Positions 32,447 through 45,024 are shown, numbered from the stretch's first letter. The stretch: 64,000 bases of DNA from Hawksworthiomyces lignivorus (GCA_002917075.1 NTMA01000017.1:254589-318588), one strand, 5' to 3'. The notes: generated by a model from the letters alone, not told the origin. Numbers and translations are program-made.

Positions 32447-33793
32447 TTAAGCATGTGCAGCAACGCCCAGCGTGTTGTCGCCTCCATTGAAGACAACAAA
32501 GTTTGACTTGAAGAAAATATCACCAAAGACCATCAGGTCTCCATCGATCGACTGCAAGCCACCGAAGCAGGTGTTTCCCTGGACTTTCTCAAACATGATA
32601 TTTGCGCCAGAGACCGTTGCCATGGTGCCACCGACGTCCAGCTGGAGGTCCGGGAGGTTGGCGTCACAGGGGATGGTGATGCCGCCCGCCTGCTGGTCAT
32701 TCTGAGCACCAGTCACTCCCGAGTAGTAGGCGTTGACAATGTTTGCATTGGCCAGCAGCAGCGTGGTGCCGGTGTCAGCAATAGCCTGACCCGTGGGGCT
32801 CGACGTCTGAGCGTCGCCGTTGCCAACGGCAAACTTGGTGCTGCTAAACTGCCAGAAACCCTGCGTTGTGTTGACTGGCACAAAGTTCATGGTACCGGTG
32901 AATTTGGATGAGTCGATGGCACCAAACTCGTATGCGCCAGCAGCGTTATGACGCAGATCAGCTGTGAACAGGGGCTGGGGAAGATCATTCTTAATGTTGT
33001 CAAAGAATGTCTTTTGCTGTTGGGGCTGTACGGTGTTGATCTTGCTGAATGCGAGGCCAAGAAGACCATCGCTTGACACGTCCTGGATAAACTGCTGGGA
33101 GACGGCTGTGGCCAACTCAACAGCTTGGTTAGTAGCGGTAGCGCCACCGATATTGACAGTATCGGTACCGACGTTGCCAGCCACTTGCGAACCGTCACCA
33201 TATGAGACGAAAAAGCTAGCACCTTTCAGAGTCTGGAAAGTTGATGATTGTTGGGGATTAAAGAGGGTGTGACCGTTCTGCTCTTGTTGAGGTACCTGTG
33301 TGTTGAACACCCACAGGTCGGAGGATCCAGTGTCGAAATCCAAGTTCAGAGTCTGGCCACCAATCGTGACGGGTGATATGTACTCAAGGTCGCCACTCGT
33401 AGGCGTGTTTGTCACAATTCCCACGCCGTCTGTGCCGTTAGTGCTGCCAGCAACCACTGAAGTTGTATTGCCGGCAGTGGCACCGTTGTTGTTGGCACTT
33501 GCTGTGCCATTGCCTTTACCCTTCCTGTGGCCGCCCTTCTTGGTGCCCGCCGTTGCCGCTTTGCGAGTAGATTCCTCATCCCGGAGACGATCAATCAAAG
33601 CCTGTGGTGGATGGATGCCGTATTTCCTGTAGGCCTTCATGAGCTGTCTAGGGCCACTGCGCCCCGTGAAGTTGGGATTCCGAATGCGTTCAACTTTGAA
33701 GGACCGTTTTTGAACGCGGTGAGAAGACGGTGCTGCCCAGACCAGAGAGGCAATGAAGCCCAATAGGCAGATGAGGCTCAAGGTTGAACGCAT
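32447..33793 (-). CDS. Secreted pepsin-like aspartic protease (peptidase family A1)
   Basis: A single-exon frame of 448 residues from the ATG at 33793, chosen because it starts directly at a signal peptide (MRSTLSLICLLGFIASLVWA) and not 24 codons upstream at a non-ATG codon. A basic propeptide follows, with a Lys-Arg site near residue 30 and a low-complexity Asn/Thr/Gly stretch (about 95-130). The two catalytic aspartates are in DFDTGSSDLW (Asp154) and IADTGTTLLL (Asp340); the flap tyrosine is in SYGDGS. A cysteine pair (IPCD and NTCFGG) forms the usual C-terminal disulfide. It resembles endothiapepsin/penicillopepsin enzymes that act outside the cell at acid pH. Confidence 0.93.
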   Translation of the reverse strand: MRSTLSLICLLGFIASLVWAAPSSHRVQKRSFKVERIRNPNFTGRSGPRQLMKAYRKYGIHPPQALIDRLRDEESTRKAATAGTKKGGHRKGKGNGTASANNNGATAGNTTSVVAGSTNGTDGVGIVTNTPTSGDLEYISPVTIGGQTLNLDFDTGSSDLWVFNTQVPQQEQNGHTLFNPQQSSTFQTLKGASFFVSYGDGSQVAGNVGTDTVNIGGATATNQAVELATAVSQQFIQDVSSDGLLGLAFSKINTVQPQQQKTFFDNIKNDLPQPLFTADLRHNAAGAYEFGAIDSSKFTGTMNFVPVNTTQGFWQFSSTKFAVGNGDAQTSSPTGQAIADTGTTLLLANANIVNAYYSGVTGAQNDQQAGGITIPCDANLPDLQLDVGGTMATVSGANIMFEKVQGNTCFGGLQSIDGDLMVFGDIFFKSNFVVFNGGDNTLGVAAHA

Positions 33794-36700
33794 TGTTTCT
33801 TTTTTATTTTCTTTTTTTGGTTCTTTATTGGATAGAGAGAATGGTGATACTGCTAACGAAGACAAGCAGGACTTTTTAAGGTTCGTCTAGAATAAATAAC
33901 CACACCAGGTGGACAACTCGTTGTTTGGTATCTTGGTGAAGGGTAAAAAAAGACTTGGTGTGTCGAACACAAACAACAGAGAGTAGAAGAAAGGAATCGC
34001 CACAGGCGAGATGAAGAGCGAAAGAGAAAGAGAAATGGACAGGAAAGGTAAAGTGAAAGAATGATCAAAGGATGAGAAGGGAAAAGGGAAACCGAAAGCA
34101 AAGAAGAAAAGTAACACAGCTCTCTTCTTATAACAAATATGAATATAAAAAACAAAGCAGAGAGCATACAGAGAACAAATTTGAGTTACCGGGCGTGTAC
34201 TTACACGCCCAAAGTGGAATAAGCACTGTAAAGCATTTCAGATCCTCTTCTAGCCCCCTTACTCATTTCTACCCTTGTGCGTGTGCGGAGCACGTAGCCT
34301 TCCATTGTTCTTGGCCTTCCATTTGCTCCTCGGAGCATATCCTTGTTTGTCCAGCTTGCAAACAAACAGGGATTCGTCAATGTGTGGGGATGGCCAGGCA
34401 CAGGCTTTTGGGAGCACCCACTGGATAGCAAGACAAGGTTGTGAAGTGAAAGGGGTCAGGGAGGGGCGGAGAGCCTCCCGCAAACGCATTTTCGGGAAGT
34501 AGAGGCCATGCCTCTTGTGCAGTGCCCGTACCTACATAGCCTGTCTACGAATGTAGGCAGCATGGTGTCTGAGGAACAAGAGGAGCGTACGTAAGTGATC
34601 ATAGAATAGGGAGGGAAAAGCGACAAGAAAATGGAAAAAAAAGAAAGAGGCTCGTGTTTTAGTTGTTTTGGCCAAGCGGTCCTATGGGTCAGTCTGTCAA
34701 GCACTAGTTTCGTGCATCTGCCTTCGCTTGCGTGTACGGGGTACGAATGTGAACCGAGCAATGAAAGACCAAGACAAAGATGAATAGAGCTGGAGCTGGC
34801 GCTGGCGCGATGACGACGTGAGCAACGTTGAAAAAAAAAATCTCCGTCAAGGATAATATCACACAGGGGAGTGGAGAGGGTGGAGGAAACAAGTTCGAAG
34901 GGGGTCTGTTTGAACTATGGAGGTTCGTTGCAGAATAGGCAGTTTTGATTGGCCTACTTGCACCCTGTAGCCCTTTCCTTCCCAATTTAGGGCAGAGCCA
35001 GCTTGCCTGCTGTCTTTGTTTGGTGGATCGCTGCTCTTTCTTTCTTCAGGTGGGGCAAGGATAGTCGCCTGGTCTGGCCGACTGGCGACCGCCGTTGTTG
35101 CAGCCCCACTCGTCTGGGAAAAAAGGGGACCCGCGGCTGGCAAGGAGGACAGGGAGGACAAGGAGTAAATACACCACATACCTAACATCGCGTACGACTA
35201 CGTACACGTACATTGAGCGAAGCATTAGAGTATCCAGAGTGGTACGCAATACACAACACACAGGAATTTATGGTCGAAAGATATATACGAAATATTGTAG
35301 TCTGCAGCATCTCCACTGTCTTTGGAACGAGATGGCTTTATATTGACACGAGCAAAGAAAGTTGCTGTCGTGTCAACTGATAAAAAAGCAAATCATCACT
35401 TTTGTCTTCTCCCTCTCCTTCTCCCTCGATCAAAATGCATACACACAGACCCCAGAGACTCGACTGCGCCGCCTTACTTTCTATTGGAACCGACGGCGGC
35501 TATGCTTCACAGCGCCTCGTTTGACTAAACGAAACCTAAACAGCCGGCCGACTCTGTGATTTGGCGCCACTTGTTGTTTGAAATATGTCTTCTGTGTCAT
35601 TTTCTGCATTAAGCACGCATTGGACCTTCTCCGGCTTTCTTCGTGTTAGGCATCGTCAGGATTTTCTACTTTAATTACAGGATTATCGACTTTTTCTATC
35701 GTCATCCAAAGAGCTTTAGAGATTTGCTAGGCATGAAGGTTAGATCCCTGTGGTGATGAGCATTTGTCTTGCCAGGCAGGATAGGTGGTGAGGCACAAAG
35801 GAGAGCCTTGTAAGAAAAAGCCTTGGCTCCAGGCAGAGTGCGTATTGGGAAAAGGTACACTAAGGGATCGACATGATCCCGCAGCGGTGGTGGCTCAATG
35901 ATCGTCGTGAAAAGTTGGGAGGGAAAAAGGTGCTTGTGTGCTTTTCATGGGTGTACACAGGCCCAAGTTTGGTCGAAGTCGATATAATCGCCTTGCAGGC
36001 AATACTATAGGTCGGGAAATCCATGCTTCCGCTGAGACTCAGTGCTCGACTTCCTCTTTGACCTTGTTCCGGTTCACAATAACTCCTTCCTTATTGATTT
36101 TTATCATGCTGTGTCGAAACCATCTCGTCGTATGTTGCAGGCCAGAGCCTCAAGGCTACCATCCTGGTCGCATTGTCTCAAGCGTGGAGAATTTGCTTGT
36201 CGACGGCATACGTGTTGGTGCATTGCCAGGAGCATCCAAATATGAGCCGGGGTCTCGAGAGATGGGCTGCCTTTACGGGGTGCAATTGTCTGAATCTACA
36301 TTATTTGTTGCCTTTGTTCTATATGTTGGAGATAATCAACCTGGAACAGGAAATTTTCAGAAGTCGAGACCTGTGTGTCGAGAAACAGGTCAATCCCACG
36401 CCAATTCCAAAGGAGCAAACAGCCTGAACACAAGCAAAGGGTATGTTGGGAATACGTTGCAGACATGTTCCGTAGCAGAAAAAGGCACTAGCGTTCTTCT
36501 GCATCTAGTCGTATCGTACATGATTGTAGCGCATCAGAGACTAGGTTCATCTACTTCATCTTGGAGACTGTGTATATGCTTAGAAAGATTTCATAAACCG
36601 GATATGTCGTCGTGGGCTATTGGGAACTGCGGTTAACACACGTGCCAAGGCAAGAAAACTAGGAATAAATCCTACAACATATTAAGCACCTACTTCAGCA

Positions 36701-38618
36701 CCGCAAGAGCTGTTTGGCTAACTGTTCCATCCAGTGGCATGCTATTCCATGGGCAGCATTGAACACAGACACTTCGCATCCTTGTTGCTCAAAGGCTCGG
36801 CTACTTGCCTATTGGCAGATTGGTTCGGAGATGCTGTTCGGAGATTGTTGTGGAATGGGTTGGGCACTGTCGAAAAGCTCAAGGCCGGCGTACAGCTTTT
36901 TGTCGTTGGCTAGCGCACTCTCGTCAGTGCGTTTCAAACGCCCAAGGCGCGTTTCAGCATCTCACCACTCGCGCTGCTGGAATCGGTGTGAATCGCACTA
37001 ATCGACCGAGTTTTGCCCAGTCGCCAGTCACCCGCTGTGGGGACGGGAACTAGAAACAGGGGGGGTTGCTTCCCCTGTGTCTGTTCCCCTTGCAAAGCCT
37101 GTGGAAATCTTGGGGAACTTTTTCGTTTCGCAAGCACAAGTACGCAGTACCCGGCGGCACGCAGATTAGACGCGTATTCGCATGTATCGGTATCGCACTG
37201 TACGAGAAACGAGCGTGCGAAAGACAAAAAAGCTCTCCTTGCTCGTAATATTTCCCCTTTTGGGACCAAGCTCGCACAAACCCCATTCGAGTACGTGTAC
37301 AAGTCCCAGCGAGCCTGCGGTGGATCGACGACGCGCATCATCCCACCCGTGGTACGGTCGTCGTTTGTAACTTGGTAGCGGATATTTCGCCAAAACCGAA
37401 GCAAGAAATGTCTTACACCTGTGCTACACAGGTCGTATACGCAGACATTCCATGCTTCACGCCTTTCTCGTACTCCCCACTGCTCTGTCTCCAACGGTTC
37501 GATTCTGGAACTGAGTACAAAGATTACACTATCAATATTTCCCAATATCGCAGTCACCGTCTATGCCTTTTCCCCAATTCGGGAGCAATCGAGCGATCTT
37601 CCTCAGATCATTCATGCGTTCCCACATTGCCGAACCCCAAAACTAGCTCTTTCGGCGCAGAACCCGTGTGATAACAACAAAAGGTTGCAGTAGAGAATGG
37701 CAAGGATCACAAAATAGAAGACGAACAAGAAGAAGAGAGATCTGCACATGTTGGGCATTAAGAGAAGCACTAACAGGAATTGTCTTTATATGAAATATTA
37801 GCTGATGCTATGGCACGACACTGTTGCGAGGAAATCTACCACAAAAGCATTCCAAACTGCCATAAAAAAAGAGCCGTTCTGAGTCCTCTCTATATTAAAC
37901 CTGATATAAAACTATTTCTCCACATCCCTTAGAATAGAGCAATGAGCGCAGGATGACCACGTTATAGAACAGCTTAGAAGGCCGGCCATAGGCCAGAATA
38001 ACAACGAGAAAACTGGCCGGTATCCTGGTGCTGGAGGCTGAGAAAGCTCATGCAATGATAGCCTCTTGGCCCTTTTGGTGCTGCTACATGAAAAGGTACC
38101 GAAAAGCATGAAGCAAGTTAAATCCTACTGCAGTCTCCCTCGCGCTTCCCGGCAAGGGCTATCCTGCAATTCTCACGTACAGCGACCTAAACCAGATCAA
38201 CATCTTGGTTGACATCAACAGTGGGGAAATGATGGAATTCGTGATATCTCTAGCTTTGCATTGAATGCATTGGGGAATGCTCTCGGCAATATGCGGCCCG
38301 AGGTGTGGAAACGGTTTGACAGCGTGCATGGCCTGCGTGACGCACTCCAGAGTGTCTTCAAGGCGAGAGCTGGTTTATCAAACCTTCAGAGCGGGATTGG
38401 TTCGATTAGCAGAAGCGCCTGGTAACCTCGTCCGCTACGGAATTGCCCAAGCCAACGGCCTGTCGAGAATGGTCATTGTTCGATATCTAGCCAATGCCGA
38501 CCTTAGATACATTGATGCGCTTTTCTGAGAGTCTTCTGTTTTGTTCACCAGACTACTTATTCTTTCGCCTCTTGTCCCATACCAGGAACTCCGAGCCTAA
38601 CCTTGAGTCCCCGACGCC
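33794..38618. other. 4.8-kb gene-poor region with a coding relic near its right end
   Basis: No intact gene is supported. Pyrimidine-rich sequence on the minus strand (33.8-34.2 kb) is probably the protease leader. Long frames at 35938-36636 (+) and 36934-37557 (-) have no family features, and frames on both strands overlap around 37.0-37.4 kb. A fragmentary coding-like stretch at 38112-38526 is described separately. Confidence 0.5.
38112..38526 (+). pseudogene. Possible coding relic, family not recognised
   Basis: Three consecutive plus-strand segments look protein-coding but lie in different frames. They are about 38112-38261 (including LPGKGYPAILTYSDLNQI), 38213-38424 (including NMRPEVWKRFDSVHGLRDAL) and up to 38526 (including GNLVRYGIAQANGLSRMV). 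No introns of normal size would join them. Small indels in an old gene are the simplest reading. I do not recognise the family, and chance open frames cannot be ruled out. Confidence 0.3.
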
Positions 38619-39567
38619 TTAGGAACAAGAATCTGAAGTTAAAGTGAGTCCGTACAGGTCAAAATACGTGTCCGACGTGGGCGAGTTCAGCGTGCACTCC
38701 AGACTGACGGATTCGGTGTCGGCGTTGAAGATTAGCGACGCCTCCTGCCACTTGAAGGCAGGTAGGGTATAGAGGGAAACCTCCGCTATATGGGGGGATG
38801 ATGTAACTGCTGCGAAGAAGATATTCGAGCTGGTGTCCAAAGTGTAGAGCACCATGAATTGGAAAGTGAATGTATATGTCTTCCCGGGCGTCAATCCAGT
38901 CAGGAACTGGTAGACGCCTGCTTCGGTAGAAGAAGCACCTATTTGGAGACAGGAGTCAGGCCCTCTGCAGAAACCTGCGGCGTTGCCAGAAAGCGGCGTG
39001 AAGGACGAGCTGGTCACATCGGGTCTGATCAAGTCCCAGCCAGTTAACCCTGAGGTGAAGTTACTGTTGATAGTTAAGTTGGGGCACTGCGGGGGGGGGA
39101 ACCGCAGAACTCGAGGAGGCAGCGCTTGACGACGAGGTAGCGCTCGATGAGGAAATAGCACTTGGTGGCACTGAAGATGGAGCTGGCGATGGCGACGAAC
39201 TATTGGGGACGCTGCTGCTGGAGCTGGCGACACTGCTGGTCGAGCTGGCGATACTGCTAGAGCTGATGATACTGCTGGAGCTGGCGATGCTGCCGGAGCT
39301 GGCGATGCTGCCGGAGCTGGCGATGCTGCTGGAGCCGACGATGCTGCTGGAGCCGACGGGGCTGCTGGGACTGCTAGAGCTAATAATGCTGCTAGAGGTG
39401 CCAGAGCTGACGACAATGCTAGAGCTGGTATCGCTGCTTGGGGTACCAGTACTGCTAGAGCTGCTCGCCGGCACCGACGAGGACGTAACAGGGGGAGGCC
39501 TGCAACGGGACGCGGCCACTGCGCTGACGGAGAGGACGCCAAAGGCGAAAAGGCGGAATACCCTCAT
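38619..39567 (-). pseudogene. Serine-rich secreted / cell-surface protein, frame broken in a G9 run
   Basis: The ATG at 39567 opens a signal peptide (MRVFRLFAFGVLSVSAVAA) followed by about 130 residues of Ser-rich repeats with SSGSIA units. The frame stops at 39061 soon after a run of nine G (39091-39099). The next frame continues at once with QCPNLTINSNFTSGLTGWDL and a folded-looking domain of about 150 residues to a stop at 38619. This domain resembles the beta-sandwich carbohydrate-binding modules of fungal surface proteins (GLTPGKTYTFTFQFMV and TYFDLYGLTLTS). Removing one base from the run would rejoin both parts at about 315 residues. It could be an assembly error, a true lesion or slippage-based switching. 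No GPI signal is seen at the end. Confidence 0.6.
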
Positions 39568-42500
39568 TGTCAAGGGGTAGTCATTAGAATTCGCCTGCTG
39601 GTCACACCTATTCCTAAGCACCAAATAAAATAGAGCTAGCAATAGAATTATTTTCGATATTACGAATTATTGTAAGAAAGATAGAAGCAAGAAAAAAACG
39701 AGCGACACGAAGATTGATAGAGTAACAGCGTACAGCCGAGAATCTAGGACATTCTAACGTGATGCCTCTTGAAAATTTCTCCAAAGTGCAATGGAAAATG
39801 AATTATATACATAAATGAAAACAAAGAAAGGAAAAGCAGCGCGGCGAAGAAACACTCAATTGAACGAACTGCGTACTCCGTACTGCTTTCAATATTGTAA
39901 TCTTTTAACATAAGCGACAGCTTGATTACCGTCCGAAAAGGAAACTATTACTTCGTAGGAGTCTACCAAACCGCATGGGTTCGCGATGTCACATTTTGCA
40001 TGGCATATGCCGATGGCTGATGTGCGGGTCTGAGACTAAGAGAGAAACGACCGTGTTTGGATGAAGCGACTGGCTTAAAGTGGAAAGAGAAAAGATATGA
40101 AGGATAGAATTGAGAAGCACTGGATCGAGAGCATCAGCCGGAGATGTTTTTTCTTGGGTCCTAACAGCGAACCTCTATCGTCTTCTGCCCTGTCGACGGT
40201 GGTCTACGTCGTAGAAAGACAAGAATGCCTGGCCAAATACCAAATATTGATGAAGTGAATCTCTGGAGCAAAGATGTTTGAACGATGGACCTTAGAAGCA
40301 CTCCGCACATGTGTGCGATATTGGGATGCTCGTGTTTTGAGAGCTGATAGATGGAAAGGGTTAAGGTCGAACAATTACGTAGCATTGGAGTCTCGGCAAT
40401 GACATCTTGTCGCCATGGAATTGGCGGGCTTTATTTCATTAACATTGAACGCTCGGGTCTTATTCAATTAATTATTGGTGCCTTGCATACTTTCCCGCTA
40501 CCACTTTAAGGCCAATGGCCAGGCCAGCGAAGTATTTGGCTGTCATATTTGGCCCAAAAAGCAAAATCGCTACGAAAGGATATCCGTTTGTACAATTGTG
40601 TTGTGTGCTTAAGAGCTTGGAGCCACTCAACTTGTGCTGAAAGTAATATGGAGTAGGTCTTTGTATTTTATGCCTGCTCTACGCTTGTAGCCGATTACTT
40701 CGCTCGCACAAGCTGAACACAAAGTCTTTTTGGTCGCTTTCATGTCATCATCTCCGAAGATAGGGCTACCATCCGCTAAATACGTGTAGGGGTAGCACTT
40801 CTAAAGCGGTGCCCGCAAACCTGTAAAGCAGCTGTAGATTGCAGTCCACGGGGGTTCACAAAGAAAGAGTAGCAATGGTTATACTCTTCCTGACCAGACT
40901 TTTGTTGAGAATCTAGAGATGCGCAAAGTTCGACTGCTCATGGATTGCTGATGAGATTAGCGAGATAGTGATGCATGAACACAATGACCGCCTGGTCGGC
41001 ACGCATTTAAATGTTAACGCTTGCTACGAAGCACCATCAGAGGTGGACGAAATTCCGCGATATTGCCAATGTGAGTATGCCCCAGCAGTTGATACTAGAA
41101 AAGCTACGAATAAATCCCTTAAGATCGCAAAGGTCTGCGCCGCCCAAGTCGGTATGCGCGAGTAGAGTCGCTATTCTGCGGCATAAGCTTCGGCACTTTC
41201 GTAATGAGGAGTGCTAGCTTGGCATTCTCGTGTCGACTGTGATCCTGGATGAGTACGATGCCATATGCTCGTCATTTTCCTGCACGGACAGCTCTGGTAA
41301 ACTCGATGACACAACTCTTCTACTCGTTCGCTGGAGAATGTCTGATAGCCTTGTCTTGAGTTTTGCTTTGCCGCAGCCAGAAGCATGTACTTCCGTGGGG
41401 AGGGTCGAGTCGTCGATCCAAACGTGCGAGACGGAGGATGTGGGGTGGTTTGTCGTGGCTGGACTATTGGTACTTTAAAACTACGCAATACGCATAGCTC
41501 GACTGAGGTATCTCTCTAAGACCCCTTCTCCGTTTCATAAAGAGTAACACATCTTGCGTATTCGTACGAGTGCTTCGCCCCAGCTGGGTTAGGTTTTCTC
41601 ATTACAGAAATCCGCGCAAAAAGGCCAACGGCACCAACCAATAACACCATTATCCGACCGTTCTTCAAAAAGGCTTTTCCCTCTCGCCCCGACTTGCTAC
41701 GGATAGTCTACTTTCTGCCAGCCACTCGTATTCCTAGGACCAAAACGTTGGAGGGAAGACCGCCCTGCCTCCCCCTTTTCCACGCAGTCTTCTTCAAGTC
41801 CGCCCCCCCGGCTGTCTCTCGCTCTGGCTGTCTGCTCCTTGCATTTGCTTTCTCGTTCATCCGCCTAACAAACGGTCATTCCACTAAACTTGCTCATCTT
41901 TCCATTCTTATTTCCCACTCGCTTCTCAGTCTCCGTTTTCTCCATTTTCCATTCCCATTTCCACTTCCACTTTGTCTTGCTTGCGCATCTTTGTTTCGAT
42001 AGTGTAGCCCATAATAGCCTGCAACAGCTGGCGGCCATAAGTTGTCTCGCTTTTATTCTTCCTTTTTGGATCTTTCTGTTCTGGTTCTCATAATTGCACC
42101 GCTTTTTGGCTGTGGCCTCCCTCGTACCTCGAGACCCGTGAGGAGAAAGGACGATCCGCATCGTCTTTTGCACCGTAAGAAACCAACGGTGCAATACTGC
42201 TGACGACGACAGCGGAATCACTCGTTCCTTCCCTTTCCCTTCTGCACCTCCATTCCCACCTTCGCTCCACAGTCGCTACCCACGCATCAACCCCGGTCCT
42301 TCCGTTCCGCTCTCTCGTCGCTGCTCTTTCTGCACTTTTAATTGCGCCGGCCGTCCTTCCCCTCACTGCCTCCGTATTCATTTCCCACCTTCCCAAACTT
42401 CCCATTTCCTTGCCACATCTTCTCCGTTTACGCTATTTCCATCACTAGCTGCCGTTCTCACGCTCTTCCATTTCTCTTCTGCTCTGCCAAGACCTCCTCC

Positions 42501-42608
42501 CGCCCAAACGGTCCGCGCTCCGTTCTCCGTCTCTCTTCTCGCCACTCCGTCGACTCACCCCCAAGTGCTACCCTGTCATCAACTTTCTCTCTCCCGCGAG
42601 CAGCTCCC
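39568..42608. other. 3-kb gene-poor region upstream of the Myb/SANT-like gene
   Basis: No gene is supported. Scattered frames (for example 40968-41165 and 41171-41488) show no features. From about 41690 the plus strand is very pyrimidine-rich, which suggests a long leader or core promoter for the gene starting at 42609. Confidence 0.5.
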
Positions 42609-44122
42609 ATGTCGGAGGACGAGTCGCCGATGGGCGACCCGCACTCCTCCGTGCCGGCCGCTCTGATGCCATGGCAGAAAAAGCCGCGCTTCAGCTGGAC
42701 GCCGGCGTACGAAACCACCTTCTTTCAATCGCTCTGCCACTCTGTCCAGCTCGGCCTCCGAGAAAATATGAGCTTCAAGCAGGAGGCTTGGAACCGGGCT
42801 CTCGCCGCTTTGCGCGAGCAGGGCGCGTATCCTACGAAGCCGCATCTCATCAACAAGACCGACAATGCGCGCAAAAAATTTCGTCTCTGGCGTGGGCTTG
42901 TCGAGAACCCTCAGTTTACCTATGACCCAGCAACCAAGACCATCTCAGCCAGCGAAGACGCTTGGCAGGCTCACCTTGAGGTTCGTACGAGCCCACGAGA
43001 AGGCTGCGGGATGGCTATATGCCGCCTCACGTTCGATTGGTGCACAATGCTAACAGGCTTCCCCTTCTTGAACAGAAAGAACCTCTTGCGCGCGCATTCC
43101 GAGATCGGCCGTTCGAAAATGCCGAATACCTTGAGGTATTGTTTCCCGACGTCGTTGGCTCTGGGGGCCAGCCGAAGCGAGTCACCCGACCGCGCCGCAA
43201 AGGCCCAGATACTCTACCAGGCGGCGAGGCGCCACCGGGCACCAGCATCATGCGTCTCCAGAACGGCCCGGGGGCCGTGCGCGGTAACGAAACTATGACC
43301 CCCATTGTCAATTCGACTCCGGTGCCGGTCCCATCCAACACCCCTGTCGCTCGCCCCCGGACCAGCAACAATTCCGGTGTTCAAATTCGGCCTGCTCCTG
43401 GTGCTGCTCCTGGAACCGCACCCACAGCAGCAAATTCCATTCAGCCACCTGCACGGCCCGGCAATGTGCGGCAGCTTGGGGACTCTGGTAACCGCCAGGT
43501 TGCTGGTTCGGCCTTGACGCCGCCTGAAGAGGCGAATACGAATACGGTGGGACAACAGAAACGATTTGCCCCGCCAACCGACGCGCCCGCGGCAGCAGCT
43601 GCAAAGAGGCGGCGCACCGAGGGTAGCATCAATACGGGTGCCAATACTGCCGCTGCCCGCGCTCGAAACGATTCGCAGGTCGCTGCTACTAGTGGCGCTG
43701 CGTCAGGTGGGCTGGCCGCTGGCACAACTTCGTCTTCTGGAGCACAGACTGGGGCCGGCCAGGTTGTCGTTGCCGCTAGTGATGCCGTTGTCCCCGGGGT
43801 GCGGCCTGCCGGCGGAGCCGGCACTGGGGGCGCGCTGTCCATGGCGGCGTCACGGGTCGACAGCATTGCGGGTCTGGTTTCAGACGTGCTGACCAAATAC
43901 ACCTCTGCCACTGCGGTGGCCTCGACGACGCGGTGGCCCGAGCAGGCCCTGGAGGTCTTCTTCCAAGAATTCGCGGACGAAGACATGGACCTGCAACTGC
44001 GCATCGCGGAGAAGATGCTGACGGACACCAGCAAGGCGCTAGTCTTCTGCAAGATGCCCGCGATCGTGCGCAAGCACTGGGTGAAGCGGCTTCGGGAGGC
44101 AAGCAACCGAGTGGGCAACTGA
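42609..44122 (+). CDS. Myb/SANT-like DNA-binding domain protein
   Basis: Two exons (42609-42980 and 43076-44122) give 472 residues. The N-terminal 100 residues (from RFSWTPAYETTFFQSLCHSV to KKFRLWRGLVENPQFTYD) have the tryptophan spacing of the Myb/SANT-like (Myb_DNA-bind_3 type) domain found in fungal and transposon-related proteins. The middle is disordered, with Pro, Ala and Gly and a nuclear-type basic stretch AAAKRRRTEG. The C-terminal 80 residues (WPEQALEVFFQEFADEDMDLQLRIAEKML) look like a folded helical domain. The ATG at 42609 is the first in the frame; upstream sequence is open but pyrimidine-rich leader. The intron donor is GTTCGT, weaker than most here. Function beyond likely nuclear DNA binding is unknown. 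Confidence 0.7.
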
Positions 44123-45024
44123 GAACGCACTTCTTTTTCTTCCGTCCTCTTTCCGTTCACTTTCCTTTTTCCTTTTTGCCTTTTTTCGATGCGCGCATGG
44201 TTCATGCTCGTGCATCCATGTATGAAAAGATGGGGGTTTCCAGACGGGACAATTCGGCAACAGCAGCACAAAGCAGGGCTGCCAGAGGAGGGCTGGTATA
44301 CACGGAGCAGGTTTTCGGGGTGCGACATGGGATTTTTTTTTGGCTTTTGTTTTCCAATTTTCCCATTTACGAAGGGACACGGCGTTTCGGAATTTCTTCC
44401 AGTTCATATTCACCATTTCATGTTTCCAAGAATTTTTTTTTTTGGACCGGGATTGTTTCGCTTTTTTATATTGCGGCTCACGAAACGTTATCTTACGAAG
44501 CCATTATTTTCTTTGAATGGATTTGGTCACTGGTCAAGAGAATGTCTCGTCTCTTCAATGGTAGGATAGACAACAGGACATTTCTTTTTTGTATAATATG
44601 TAGATGGAAGGGAACAATATTTGATGAATCCATATCACATTTGGATCTATCTTAAACAGTAAAAGAATGCTAACACTATCGACTATACTCCGTATCCGAG
44701 ATTTTTTTTTGGTCCATATTCGAGTTGAGATTCTATTTGATTGTAGACTGAAAGAGATATCGTAAACAAAAACTAACCATGTAGCCAAATAACAAATGAA
44801 AAAAAGAGTAGGGAAGGACTGTAAACCACAAGCTTTGTACATTGAACCAAAACCAAACCGCCCTGACCATCTTAGTATGTAAAAACCATCCCAATCCATG
44901 TTTTCACAGTGCGCTCTACTAGGTATTCCGATAATCAGCAGTGGCCAGTAGATCGATGTCGTTCTCTCTGCCCACAATGCTCGCTCGCTCACCCTTTCGC
45001 TCTTGGCCAGCCCCGACTTGCACT
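44123..45024. other. Convergent intergenic region, Myb/SANT-like / OM14-type
   Basis: No gene. T- and A-rich 3' sequence of two converging genes, with several T runs of eight or more. Confidence 0.5.

Noticed and set aside
35938..36636. 232-codon plus-strand frame
   Set aside because: Starts at a non-ATG codon, has no recognisable domain and no coding-type composition; kept as unsupported.
36934..37557. 207-codon minus-strand frame
   Set aside because: No family features, and several frames overlap it on the opposite strand; probably chance in a GC-richer patch.
42342..42608. N-terminal extension of the Myb/SANT-like gene
   Set aside because: The upstream frame has no ATG and is pyrimidine-rich leader; the first ATG at 42609 fits better.
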